A stretch of DNA of 51,066 bases from CAILUG01 sp038125665. Lineage in GTDB: Bacteria; Pseudomonadota; Gammaproteobacteria; Pseudomonadales; Pseudohongiellaceae. Every line of letters begins with the position of its first letter. The first letter of the stretch is position 1. Both the position numbers and the translations under genes were made by a program. Of this stretch, positions 8,201 through 17,037 are shown piece after piece. The stretch covers positions 1 to 51,066 of the forward strand of contig JAYPEI010000015.1 of assembly GCA_038125665.1 (NCBI GenBank), in the 5' to 3' direction. The notes beneath the pieces were generated by a model. It was given only the letters and a program-made list of their open reading frames with translations. It was not told the DNA's origin and did not search any database.

Positions 8201-9247
8201 ATGGCAACAAGAAGAGTAGTTTTAAAGGGAGCTATCGACGCTGCCTTGTTGGTCTCCACTTCAGTCTTAGGTCAGACCTTAGATTTTGGTCAAATAAGTG
8301 GTAAGCCACTTCCACGTGACTGGTCAGGAACTAGTCCGCTCTCTTATCCAGATCCCGATGTAATTGCACTTGACCCTAGATTTAATCAATACATTCTTTT
8401 TAATACACCTCTTCAGAGGTTGTACACAGGAAGCCTCTGGGCTGAAGGTCCAGCATGGAATGGTGTGGGAAAGTATTTAGTGTGGAGCGATATTCCAAAT
8501 AATACTCAACTCCGTTGGCTTGATGAGAACAATCATGTTTCAGTTTTTAGACAGCCAAGCCATAACAGTAATGGTAATACTTTTGATTTTCAGGGCAGGC
8601 AGCTCTCAGCTGAACATGCTGGTAGACGAATAGTACGCTATGAACACTCTGGAAATTATAGCGTTATCGCAGATAGTTTCGAAGGAAAGAAGTTAAACTC
8701 TCCTAACGATATTGTTGTGCACCCTGATGGAAGTATATGGTTTACTGATCCAATTTATGGCCTAAGAGGAGATTACGAAGGTGAAAAGGCAGAAAGTGAA
8801 CTTCCCGGTTCCGTCTATCGTGTTGATCCTCATAATGGTGAGATAAGTCGAGTTACGGAGGATGTCGTGATGCCAAATGGACTTTGCTTCTCACCCGATT
8901 ACAAAACTTTATACATTGCTGATACGGGAGCTGATGAGATTCGCGGATTTGCACTCAGAGCTAATGGTATAGCTAACAGGGTGAAGACTATTTCTTTGCA
9001 AGCACCTGGCGGTGTCCGTTGTGCTGCAGATGGTGTGCGTTGTGATACAGACGGAAACTTATGGTGTGGTGCCTACCCGGGTGTTCAAGTAGTCTCTTCA
9101 ACTGGAGCTCAGCTTGGTTTAATAAGGCTTCCAGAGATATGCTCTAACGTTTGTTTTGGAGGTGAAAAGCGTAATCGTTTATTCATGACTGCAAGCCAAT
9201 CTTTGTATGCTCTTTATGTGGGAACCAGGGGGGCGCATATATGTTGA
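8201..9247 (+). CDS. SMP-30/gluconolactonase-family lactonase, Tat-exported
   Basis: This is a six-bladed propeller of the SMP-30/gluconolactonase/LRE family, enzymes that hydrolyse sugar or other lactones with a bound divalent metal. The family blocks are easy to see: WAEGPAW, SDIPNN, SNGNTFDFQGRQLSAEH, LNSPNDIVVHPDGSIWFTDP and MPNGLCFSPD. The conserved Glu, Asn and Asp metal ligands are in those blocks. The N-terminus MATRRVVLKG has the twin-arginine pattern RRxxLK followed by a hydrophobic stretch, which predicts Tat export. It is the first gene of a plus-strand set with a cytochrome (12-base gap) and a glucose-dehydrogenase-like PQQ enzyme. This fits sequential oxidation of a sugar-like substrate to a lactone and its hydrolysis. 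Confidence 0.88.
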   Translation: MATRRVVLKGAIDAALLVSTSVLGQTLDFGQISGKPLPRDWSGTSPLSYPDPDVIALDPRFNQYILFNTPLQRLYTGSLWAEGPAWNGVGKYLVWSDIPNNTQLRWLDENNHVSVFRQPSHNSNGNTFDFQGRQLSAEHAGRRIVRYEHSGNYSVIADSFEGKKLNSPNDIVVHPDGSIWFTDPIYGLRGDYEGEKAESELPGSVYRVDPHNGEISRVTEDVVMPNGLCFSPDYKTLYIADTGADEIRGFALRANGIANRVKTISLQAPGGVRCAADGVRCDTDGNLWCGAYPGVQVVSSTGAQLGLIRLPEICSNVCFGGEKRNRLFMTASQSLYALYVGTRGAHIC

Positions 9248-9259
9248 GAATTCTATCTA

Positions 9260-9733
9260 ATGTGTAATTTGAAAGTCCTAAACTTTATAAGGCGTATCAA
9301 ATCTGCTTTAGCATTAAAAGTTTTAACTTGGATAAATTTGGTAACTATTTCATTCACTTTATTGTTAGCAATGCTAAGTGCTTGTGTTTACTCACAAGAG
9401 GTTAAATTCCGTGAGGCTCACGCTACACGTGGCCAAGATTTGTATTATACCCATTGTATTAGTTGCCATGGTGAGGCTTTGTCTGGGTTTGATCAGGCTC
9501 CAGCTTTAGCTGGGCCAAAATTCTTCAGTTCTTGGCAAAAAGCTAGCTTACAAAGTTTAGTGTCTAAGATGTCGTCAATGCCACCTGATCAACCGGAGTC
9601 TCTTTTGCAGTCTCAGTTAGTGGATATACTTACTTATATACTTTGGTTTAATGAATTTCCGATGGGACATGATGAGTTGACTGACGATCCGAAGAAATTG
9701 AATGAAATTTATTTTTGTATAAAAGAATGTTAG
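9260..9733 (+). CDS. Small monoheme c-type cytochrome
   Basis: This 157-aa exported cytochrome c has one heme motif, CISCH (about residue 66), within HCISCHGEALSGFD. A downstream SMPPDQP segment supplies the probable Met axial ligand. The N-terminal hydrophobic region (about 22-45) ends CVYSQE and is either a signal peptide or an anchor. The ATG at 9260 has only a weak ribosome site. It lies between the lactonase and the PQQ dehydrogenase, and its sequence resembles the N-terminal heme domain of the fused protein at 13930. That makes it the likely electron carrier for the next gene. Confidence 0.85.
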   Translation: MCNLKVLNFIRRIKSALALKVLTWINLVTISFTLLLAMLSACVYSQEVKFREAHATRGQDLYYTHCISCHGEALSGFDQAPALAGPKFFSSWQKASLQSLVSKMSSMPPDQPESLLQSQLVDILTYILWFNEFPMGHDELTDDPKKLNEIYFCIKEC

Positions 9734-9769
9734 GAAAAATTAAGAGAGTCTTTGAATAGGATTTTTTTT

Positions 9770-11824
9770 ATGCTTAGTTCAAGTCGATTTTCACTAAAAT
9801 TTCTTAAACAATTTTTATGCCATTTTTTTGGTTACTTTTTTTTAACAAGCTTGATACTGACAATATGTCAACTCAAAGCTGAAACTTTGGAACAATTTTC
9901 CCAGGATGATTGGCGTACGTATGGAGGGAACCTTTCTAGTCATCGATACTCTTCGTTAGATCAAATTAATGCAGATAATTTCGAAGATTTACAAATTGCT
10001 TGGCGTTTTAATACAGACTCCTTAGGGCCTCGCCCAGATGGATTATACTCAGCGACGCCTCTGTATGTAGATGGTGTCCTGTATACCACTGCTGGAACGA
10101 GAAGAGATGTTGTTGCGTTGGATCCGGGAACGGGAGAATTACTGTGGATGTACCGTGAAGATGAGGGCGACAGAGGTTTAGCTGGAGCCAGGCAAGGTGC
10201 GGGGCGGGGTCTTTCTTACTGGGAAAGTTCTGACGGTCAAGAGAAGCGTTTAATCTATGTCACTCCAGGATATCGTTTAATCGCTCTAGACATTCACACT
10301 GGTCGACCAGTTCAGGATTTCGGTATCAATGGAGTGGTAGATCTAAAACTAAATTTTGATCAGGACTTAGATCCCCTTGATAATGGCATCGGCCTGAACG
10401 CGACACCTCTAATTGTTGATGATGTGGTTGTGGTGGGGGCTGCTCACAGGCCAAGCACAGATGTTCGAAGTAAATGGAGTGCACGTGGCTATGTTCGTGG
10501 TTTTGATGTTCGAACAGGCAAGCGTTTATGGATTTTTCATACAATACCATTAAAAGGAGAATTTGGTTACGAGAGCTGGGAAGGTAAAGCTGAGGAAAAT
10601 GGCAACGTAGGTGTTTGGTCACAAATGAGCGCGGACCCACAACTAGGGCTAGTATATCTGCCTGTAGAGATGGCTGCAGCAGATTACAATGGTTACAACC
10701 GCCCTGGAAATGGTCTCTTTGGTGAAAGCTTGGTTGCTCTTGATGTTCATACTGGGGAGCGTCGTTGGCACTTTCAAACTGTCCATCATGGGTTGTGGGA
10801 CTGGGACTTGCCTTGTGCACCTATAATTTTTGATATGCAAAAAGATGGTAAGGTTATTAAGGCTCTTGCTCAACCAACAAAGTCAGCCTTTCTATTCGTC
10901 CTCAATCGCGAGACTGGTGACCCGATCTGGCCTATTGAAGAGTTACCTGTTCCTCAATCTGAGTCAAAATACGAAGACACCAGCCCAACGCAACCGTTTC
11001 CAACTTGGCCTCTGCCCTTTGATCGACAGGGTGTCACAAAAGATGATCTAAACGATCTTACTCCATCGCTTCGCGCTGAGGCAGAGGTGCTCGTAGAGCG
11101 CTATCGCTTGGGGCCGATTTACACACCACCAGCACTTGGGCGCCCTGATGGAGTTCTTGCTACCTTAATGCTTCCAAGTCAAGTTGGAGGAGCAAACTGG
11201 CCAGGTGGAAGTTTTGATCCAATTAGTAATAGACTTTTCATTCACTCGCATACAGCAGTTGCAGAATTAATTAATACACCCGAAGACATGCTCCCCTTTA
11301 ATAGAGGGCCAGAAGGTGAGCTGCCTGAACTAAATAATGCCGCTCCAGGATTGGGATTACGCACAAGGCGAGGTCAGACTTTTCTGCAAGGTACTATACC
11401 AATTATTAAGCCGCCCTATGATCGTATCACCGCGTATGATATGAATAATGGTGAACTGTTGTGGCAAAAAGCTCACTCGACAACTGAGGACCATATTCGA
11501 AATAATCCTGCTTTGATTGGAGTTGAAGGTGTAGATAGACTGGGTGCATACGGCCGTATTTTTATTGGTACACTCACCACGTCTACATTACTCATTGCTG
11601 GTGAAGGTGCTGTCCATACTAACGAACAAGGTCAAAAGGTTGCACTTTTACGTGCTTATGACAAAGACACTGGCGATGATGTCCCAGGTACCATAGAAAT
11701 GCCTGCCAAACAAACAGGGTCTCCTATGACATATCTCCATAAGGGCAAGCAGTACATTGTGTTGTCAGTTACATATGAAGGTGAAAAGTCTGGGGCAGAG
11801 ATCTTAGCATATGCACTGCCATGA
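9770..11824 (+). CDS. PQQ-dependent dehydrogenase, glucose-dehydrogenase-like
   Basis: This is a soluble periplasmic quinoprotein related to the glucose/quinate dehydrogenase branch. It lacks the five-helix membrane domain of Gcd. A signal peptide ends LKAE. The DWRTYGGNLSSHRYSSLDQI opening is typical. Propeller blades carry W motifs such as ALDPGTGELLW. The motif VHHGLWDWDLP (Asp344 and Asp346 from this start) holds the catalytic Asp; the DxD here is normal for this branch and does not imply lanthanides. A TTG at 9752 also keeps the frame open; I prefer ATG 9770, which has TAGG 9 bases upstream. Its substrate is probably a sugar or cyclic alcohol, with the adjacent lactonase acting on the lactone product (inference). 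Confidence 0.88.
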   Translation: MLSSSRFSLKFLKQFLCHFFGYFFLTSLILTICQLKAETLEQFSQDDWRTYGGNLSSHRYSSLDQINADNFEDLQIAWRFNTDSLGPRPDGLYSATPLYVDGVLYTTAGTRRDVVALDPGTGELLWMYREDEGDRGLAGARQGAGRGLSYWESSDGQEKRLIYVTPGYRLIALDIHTGRPVQDFGINGVVDLKLNFDQDLDPLDNGIGLNATPLIVDDVVVVGAAHRPSTDVRSKWSARGYVRGFDVRTGKRLWIFHTIPLKGEFGYESWEGKAEENGNVGVWSQMSADPQLGLVYLPVEMAAADYNGYNRPGNGLFGESLVALDVHTGERRWHFQTVHHGLWDWDLPCAPIIFDMQKDGKVIKALAQPTKSAFLFVLNRETGDPIWPIEELPVPQSESKYEDTSPTQPFPTWPLPFDRQGVTKDDLNDLTPSLRAEAEVLVERYRLGPIYTPPALGRPDGVLATLMLPSQVGGANWPGGSFDPISNRLFIHSHTAVAELINTPEDMLPFNRGPEGELPELNNAAPGLGLRTRRGQTFLQGTIPIIKPPYDRITAYDMNNGELLWQKAHSTTEDHIRNNPALIGVEGVDRLGAYGRIFIGTLTTSTLLIAGEGAVHTNEQGQKVALLRAYDKDTGDDVPGTIEMPAKQTGSPMTYLHKGKQYIVLSVTYEGEKSGAEILAYALP

Positions 11825-11872
11825 TTGGCACAGTAAAGAGGCAATAATCTTTTTGTTTAATTTGCTTAGGGG

Positions 11873-13837
11873 TTATGGAAGCCTGTAAGCCACTAATTGA
11901 GCCGCCTGGCCAGTCTGGTCGGCCCCGTTGCCGTTAACAGCCATCACAATGTACTGCTTGCCCTTATGGAGATATGTCATTGGTAAACCTGTTTGTGGGC
12001 CGCTAGGGAGAGTTGTTTGCCACAATTCTTTTCCCGTTAATTTGTCATAAGCATGGAGTTTAGGTTGCCCCCTAGAGCCTTCTCCAGAAAAAAGGAGACT
12101 CCCAGTTACTAGTAATCCGGCATGAGAAGGGCTTCCTGTTGCTTGCATATCATTTACACCAACTTTCTCAAGTAAGTCTCTAATTTTTTTTGGTGTGTCC
12201 CCATTAGGTATTTGCCAAATTATTGTTCCAGTTTGCATGTTATATGCTGTTATACGCCCATAGGGTGGTTTAAACAAAGGTAATCCAGATTCTAACTTTG
12301 GTACTGAACCAGTCATGTGGTAGTCAGAATAGTTTGGATCATTTTTTTGGACAGGTATATTTGGTGCAAGTCCAATCACAGCAGGGTTAGTTTGGGAGGG
12401 TACAAAAAGTAGTTGATTTTCAATATCCGCGGCAGCAGAACTCCAATTAGCTCCTCCACCAAATCCAGGTAATGTAAGAGTCCCCTTGTTGATAGTAGAA
12501 ACCAAACTCGGTGGGGTAAACAGTGGACCTTTTGTGTAATTGCTGATAGCAGCTACTGCTTCAGCACGAAGAGCTGGAGTAAAGTCTATGAGGTACTCTT
12601 CCTTAACACCTTGAAATTCGAAAGCCGGTGGAAGAGAAGGTATTGGTTGAGTCAAAGAAGTTCGTTCACCTGGTACCTCTGTTTGAGGTACTGGAGTTTC
12701 CACAATTGGCCAGATGGGTTCACCATTTATGCGATTAAATACGTAGGCGTAACCTTGTTTAGTAACCTGAATAACTGCAGGGATTTTTTTACCATTAACC
12801 CCTTTAAGATTCATCAGGAGCGGATGAGCAGGGTTATCATAGTCCCAGATATCGTGATGAACTAACTGGAAGTGCCAAAGTCTCTCGCCATTTTCTACAG
12901 AAACAGCTACAAGGCTACTCGAAAATAAATTATCACCGTGTCGAGCACCTCCGTAAACGTCATTGGTGGGTGCCTCGATAGAGAGATACAATATGCCTGC
13001 TTCATCGTCAGCAGAAAATGGCCCCCATATTCCTGTGTTACCTGTATATTCTGAGGAACCATTCAACCATGATTCGTTACCATATTCTCCAGAACGAGGT
13101 ATTGTGTGAAATATCCAGCGACGCTTACCAGTGCGCACATCAAAGGCTATTACATCACCCTTTACGTTTGCTTTATTAACACGCCCCATCGCAGGACCAA
13201 CAATAACAGTATCTTTGACCACGACAACCGGGGATGAATTACCAATTCTGCCAACTGCATCATCAAAAAAATCAAGATCCAGCTCGCTCATCATGTCGAC
13301 AATGCCTTGGTTACCAAAATTAGATATAGGTACTCCCGTATGTGCGTTAAGTGATACAAGTTGAAAACCAGGTGTGGCAAAAATTATCCGCTCGTCTCCG
13401 TTATTGTCAGTCCAGTAAGAAACTCCACGGTGAACCTTTCTGGGTGCCTTTTCAAAACGTTCACCTTCATCTAGACGGTATAACCAAAGTGTTTCACCAG
13501 TCCCAGCATCAGCAGCGACAACGATACGACGTTCTTCCATGGAAAAGTAAAGGATTCCATTGACCATTAGGGGTGTGGTTTGTGAGCTTGATTGAGGACT
13601 AGGAGTTAATGAGTCAGCACGCCAGGTCCATGCCAGTTCCAATTGATCCACATTACTGGAATTGATCTGTGTTAACGAAGAGTAATGTGTGCTTCCATTT
13701 TCCGCCCCGTAGGCACGCCAATCTGTATCAGTACCATTTTGGGCAATCACTGAGGATGTGGTACAGATAGTGGTTGCCATCATCAAAGTATTCAATTTAG
13801 CTAGCATTTTATCGAATTCAGAAATAAATTTTGTCAT
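11873..13837 (-). CDS. PQQ-dependent dehydrogenase, glucose-dehydrogenase-like
   Basis: This second soluble enzyme of the same branch has 654 aa. The ATG at 13837 has AGAGG 8 bases upstream. The signal peptide ends VIAQ (about residue 33), and the DWRAYGAENGSTHYSSL start is typical. The VHHDIWDYDNP motif gives Asp332 as catalytic base and Asp334. No heme motif or N-terminal membrane helices are present, so it depends on a separate acceptor. It is convergent with the previous PQQ gene (49-base gap) and divergent from the cytochrome-fused enzyme (92-base gap), standing alone as a one-gene unit. Its sequence is clearly paralogous to 9770-11824 but not a recent copy. Confidence 0.88.
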   Translation of the reverse strand: MTKFISEFDKMLAKLNTLMMATTICTTSSVIAQNGTDTDWRAYGAENGSTHYSSLTQINSSNVDQLELAWTWRADSLTPSPQSSSQTTPLMVNGILYFSMEERRIVVAADAGTGETLWLYRLDEGERFEKAPRKVHRGVSYWTDNNGDERIIFATPGFQLVSLNAHTGVPISNFGNQGIVDMMSELDLDFFDDAVGRIGNSSPVVVVKDTVIVGPAMGRVNKANVKGDVIAFDVRTGKRRWIFHTIPRSGEYGNESWLNGSSEYTGNTGIWGPFSADDEAGILYLSIEAPTNDVYGGARHGDNLFSSSLVAVSVENGERLWHFQLVHHDIWDYDNPAHPLLMNLKGVNGKKIPAVIQVTKQGYAYVFNRINGEPIWPIVETPVPQTEVPGERTSLTQPIPSLPPAFEFQGVKEEYLIDFTPALRAEAVAAISNYTKGPLFTPPSLVSTINKGTLTLPGFGGGANWSSAAADIENQLLFVPSQTNPAVIGLAPNIPVQKNDPNYSDYHMTGSVPKLESGLPLFKPPYGRITAYNMQTGTIIWQIPNGDTPKKIRDLLEKVGVNDMQATGSPSHAGLLVTGSLLFSGEGSRGQPKLHAYDKLTGKELWQTTLPSGPQTGLPMTYLHKGKQYIVMAVNGNGADQTGQAAQLVAYRLP

Positions 13838-13929
13838 AAAGAATACCTCTATGATCTAGGATAAGTTTTTTTTTCTATATGGACAAATTAATTTTCTTGC
13901 AATATTGTCTTAAAAATTGTGAGATAAAA

Positions 13930-16059
13930 ATGAAAAATACTTATAATAAAAAATTTTGGAAACTCTTAGTCTTAAATAGATTACATGTGCTTTTGGGGTT
14001 GTTTTTATTGAATGCAACTGCAATAGCACAGTCAGATATTGAGGTTTCTCTAGGCTTCACCACAGCTCAAGTTGCTCAGGGACAAAATATATTCCTGCAA
14101 GAATGTGCAGATTCATGTCATCAAAATAATCTCTCTGGGGCAGGGCCTGTCCCAGCTTTATTGGGTCCATCCTTTGCCAGTATTTGGAATAATCGTCCAG
14201 TAAAAGAACTTATAGATACAATTAAAAATAGCATGCCTCCTAACGACGTTGGCAACTTAGCTCTCACTTCTTACACTAGTATTGCTGCTTATCTGTTGTA
14301 CATGAATGGCGCTGAAGCCAATTCATTAACACTGGGAGCTAACGATACTGGCTTGGTAAGTGAATTTACTAGTTTAGGCCAACCAAGGGATGTGATGGCT
14401 CAGCAACCTCCACATGATCCTGAAATTTTATCAGGTCTCACTCTTTCTGGAGTCGTTCCTAATTTTCGGCCGGTCACTAATGAAATGCTTCAGAATCCAG
14501 ACCCAAAAGATTGGCTAATGCTTCGTGGGAATCTTAATGCATGGAATTACAGTGAACTGAAAGAGGTTACAACTGAGAATGTAAAAGATTTACAGCTTGC
14601 CTGGGTGTGGTCTTTAGGAGATGAGGCAAACAGCCAACAAGCTCCAGTAGTCCATGACGGTATCTTGTATATGTTTGTGCCGGGTAATAAAGTTCAGGCT
14701 CTTGATGCTGAAACTGGTGAATTGATTTGGGAGTATGCGTTAGGGGGGCAGTTAGGCACAATGAGAGGTATAAGCATAGCTGAAGATAAAATTATAACTA
14801 ATACACCTGATGGGAAGATTTTCGCTTTGCGTGCTGATAATGGTGCACTGTTGTGGGAAAGCTCAGTTGGTGACTACAGTCTCACATCTGGACCTCTTGT
14901 GGTCGACGGTATGGTGTTTACGGGAGTAGGCGGGTGCCTCCGATTCAGAACAGATAAATGTAAGGTGGCCGCTTATGACTTGGAAGATGGTCATGAAGTT
15001 TGGAAGTTTTCTACGATTGAGGAAAGCACTCCTGGAAATGGGACATGGGGCAATATAGATCCCTTATTCCGAGCCGGGAATGATGCATGGATAACGCCTA
15101 GCTACGATGCAATAAATAAATTGCTATTTATAGGAGTTTCACAACCTAAGCCCTGGATGCCAGTTAGCAGAGGGATGACCACAAGTGACGATGCACTTTA
15201 CTCAAATTCTACCTTAGCTCTTGAGGCTGAAACAGGCAAGTTGCGATGGTATTACCAGCATGTTGCGGCAGAGGTTTTTGACCTTGATGAAGTGTTCGAG
15301 AGGGTTCTAATAGATTTGGATGGTGAACCACTGGTTTTTTCTGTCGGCAAGCACGGGATACTCTGGAAACTGAATAGGCTCTCAGGAGCCTATCTTGGAC
15401 ATAAGGAGACTATCCTACAAACAGCTTTTGATTATTTCGATCCCATAACCGGACACCCACGGTATCGTGCTGACATAATTGAGTCAGGGCTTGATGAATG
15501 GCTTGAGGTTTGTCCATCTTCTGCGGGAGGTAAGAATTGGCACGCGATGTCATATCATCCCCAACATGAGAGCCTTGTTATTCCACTCAGTCAAAGTTGC
15601 CTAAGGCAAAAGGCCAACTCAGTTGACTTTATCGAAGGGGGGGGAGGAGCTGGAGTAAATCGTGATTGGTATCCAATGCCAGGTAAAGAAGGGAAGATGG
15701 GGAAATTAGCAGCTTTCGATGCTAATACCCTTAAGGAACTCTGGTCATTAGAACAACCTGCTAGTTTTATGACTGCCGTTTTAAGTACTGCGGGTGATTT
15801 GGTCTTTGTTGGTGATATGGATAGAGTTTTTAAGGCGGTTGATGTGCGTACTGGTGAAATTCTTTGGAGTACTCGTTTAGGTACCTCTGTCCAGGGATTC
15901 CCAATTACATTCAGTGTCAATGGAAGACAGTATATTGCTGTTTCGACTGGTTTAGGTGGAGGTAGTCCTCGTCTTGTACCCTCCAGGCTAACACCAGAGA
16001 TAAATTACCCCCAAAGCGGTTCAGCACTGTATGTTTTTGCGTTACCAGCCAAGCATTAA
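13930..16059 (+). CDS. Cytochrome c-PQQ dehydrogenase fusion (N-terminal heme domain)
   Basis: This is a 709-aa exported quinohemoprotein. I start it at ATG 13930, where a Sec signal (ending AIAQ, about residue 34) follows directly; the frame is open from 13879. Residues about 40-130 form a cytochrome c domain whose heme motif is C-A-D-S-C-H (Cys59, Cys63, His64). That is CXXXCH, one residue longer than normal, with SMPP as probable Met ligand. Residues about 190-709 are a PQQ propeller with W motifs (ALDAETGELIWEY) and DLD (Asp451, Asp453) at the catalytic-base position. Known type-II quinohemoprotein alcohol dehydrogenases carry heme at the C-terminus, so this order is unusual. There is no vicinal Cys pair. 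The substrate is unknown. Confidence 0.85.
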   Translation: MKNTYNKKFWKLLVLNRLHVLLGLFLLNATAIAQSDIEVSLGFTTAQVAQGQNIFLQECADSCHQNNLSGAGPVPALLGPSFASIWNNRPVKELIDTIKNSMPPNDVGNLALTSYTSIAAYLLYMNGAEANSLTLGANDTGLVSEFTSLGQPRDVMAQQPPHDPEILSGLTLSGVVPNFRPVTNEMLQNPDPKDWLMLRGNLNAWNYSELKEVTTENVKDLQLAWVWSLGDEANSQQAPVVHDGILYMFVPGNKVQALDAETGELIWEYALGGQLGTMRGISIAEDKIITNTPDGKIFALRADNGALLWESSVGDYSLTSGPLVVDGMVFTGVGGCLRFRTDKCKVAAYDLEDGHEVWKFSTIEESTPGNGTWGNIDPLFRAGNDAWITPSYDAINKLLFIGVSQPKPWMPVSRGMTTSDDALYSNSTLALEAETGKLRWYYQHVAAEVFDLDEVFERVLIDLDGEPLVFSVGKHGILWKLNRLSGAYLGHKETILQTAFDYFDPITGHPRYRADIIESGLDEWLEVCPSSAGGKNWHAMSYHPQHESLVIPLSQSCLRQKANSVDFIEGGGGAGVNRDWYPMPGKEGKMGKLAAFDANTLKELWSLEQPASFMTAVLSTAGDLVFVGDMDRVFKAVDVRTGEILWSTRLGTSVQGFPITFSVNGRQYIAVSTGLGGGSPRLVPSRLTPEINYPQSGSALYVFALPAKH

Positions 16060-16139
16060 ATAATTCATGATGAGATAGACATATTTATAATTTAACAACA
16101 TTATTTAGATCAATATTGATAATAAGTTGTTCCCATAAA

Positions 16140-16165
16140 AATTCTCTCATTCCTTAAAGAGAATT
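16140..16165 (+). promoter_or_regulatory. Hairpin covering the ribosome site of the next gene
   Basis: AATTCTCT (16140-16147) pairs perfectly with AGAGAATT (16158-16165) across a 10-base loop. The 3' arm contains the only Shine-Dalgarno-like sequence (AAGAGA) before the ATG at 16171. The RNA could hide its own ribosome site. It is AT-rich, so stability is modest. Confidence 0.35.
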
Positions 16166-16170
16166 CATAA

Positions 16171-17019
16171 ATGAGGCGGAAGATTGTGAGATATTTTTTT
16201 TGGCAAAAATTTTGTTTTTTAATTCAAAGTGCAAGCGTGGTTAGACTTATCATATTGCTAATACCTTTTTTTGCGAGCTCTTTTTCTTCTGCACAGTTAC
16301 CCCGAACACCTGAAGGTAATCCAGACCTTAATGGGGTGTGGCAAAGCCTTAATGAGGCTAATTGGAATCTTGAGGCTCACATTGCAAGTCAGGGTCCAAC
16401 AGAAACTCTGGGTGCCATAGGAGCTGTTCCGCCGGGTTTAGGCGTTGTGGTTGGCGGTATCATTCCTTATCTTCCTAATATGCTTGAGCAGCGTGAACTT
16501 AATCACAACCAACGGCGTACAGAGGATACGGAGGCTAAATGTTTCATGCCTGGCGTTCCCCGAGCCAACTATCTCCCTCACCCCTTTCAAATACTTCAAG
16601 CAGACGGTGATCTAATGATTATCTACCAGTTTGCTGGTGCAGTCAGGAGTATTTATATGTCAGATCAGATCGATGCTCCTGTCGAGAGTTGGATGGGCTG
16701 GTCAAATGGACACTGGGAGGGAGACACATTAGTTGTTGAGGTAACTGGTTTGAACGCGAATTGGTTAGATCGTAGCGGAAACTTTGCCTCAGAATTTGTA
16801 AAAGTAACAGAACGGTACACTCTTATCGATTCCGATCACATCAATTACGAAGCTAAAATCGAGGATCCGTCTGTCTTTACAAATCCCTGGACTATAGCCA
16901 TGCCACTGTATCGAAGAATTGACCCGCAAGTCCAGCTGTTAGACTTCAAGTGCGTAGAATTTGCGGAAGAGCTGATGTATGGGGATCTAAAAAAAGTAAC
17001 ATCAAAAATTAAGGAATGA
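16171..17019 (+). CDS. Secreted PDLxGVW-family protein
   Basis: This is a 282-aa exported protein of a widespread but uncharacterised family. Family marks are RTPEGNPDLNGVWQ just after the signal peptide (ending SSAQ, about residue 42), an R(A)NYLPHPFQI segment, and GHWEGDTLVVEVTGL (about 185-200), followed by ERYTLIDSDHINYEAKIEDP. It is first in a set of three or four closely spaced plus-strand genes (gaps of 18, 32 and 32 bases), including a second family member and a DUF6152-like protein, a combination that suggests a common complex or pathway. No catalytic residues are known for the family, and no function should be assigned. Confidence 0.75.
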   Translation: MRRKIVRYFFWQKFCFLIQSASVVRLIILLIPFFASSFSSAQLPRTPEGNPDLNGVWQSLNEANWNLEAHIASQGPTETLGAIGAVPPGLGVVVGGIIPYLPNMLEQRELNHNQRRTEDTEAKCFMPGVPRANYLPHPFQILQADGDLMIIYQFAGAVRSIYMSDQIDAPVESWMGWSNGHWEGDTLVVEVTGLNANWLDRSGNFASEFVKVTERYTLIDSDHINYEAKIEDPSVFTNPWTIAMPLYRRIDPQVQLLDFKCVEFAEELMYGDLKKVTSKIKE

Positions 17020-17037
17020 AGCTAGGAGATATAACTG

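Noticed and set aside
10326..10820. 164-aa minus-strand frame rich in His/Gln/Pro
   Set aside because: It lies wholly inside the 9770-11824 PQQ gene on the other strand, with low-complexity composition and no ribosome site.
11825..11872. AAAGA...TCTTT hairpin as a terminator between convergent PQQ genes
   Set aside because: Only a 5-bp AT stem; too weak to call.
9770..13837. Lanthanide use by the two glucose-dehydrogenase-like PQQ enzymes, from their DxD motifs
   Set aside because: In that branch the second Asp is normal in Ca/Mg enzymes, so the motif is not informative there.
15591..15920. 109-aa minus-strand frame
   Set aside because: Shadow of the cytochrome-PQQ fusion gene, which has clear family motifs across this stretch.
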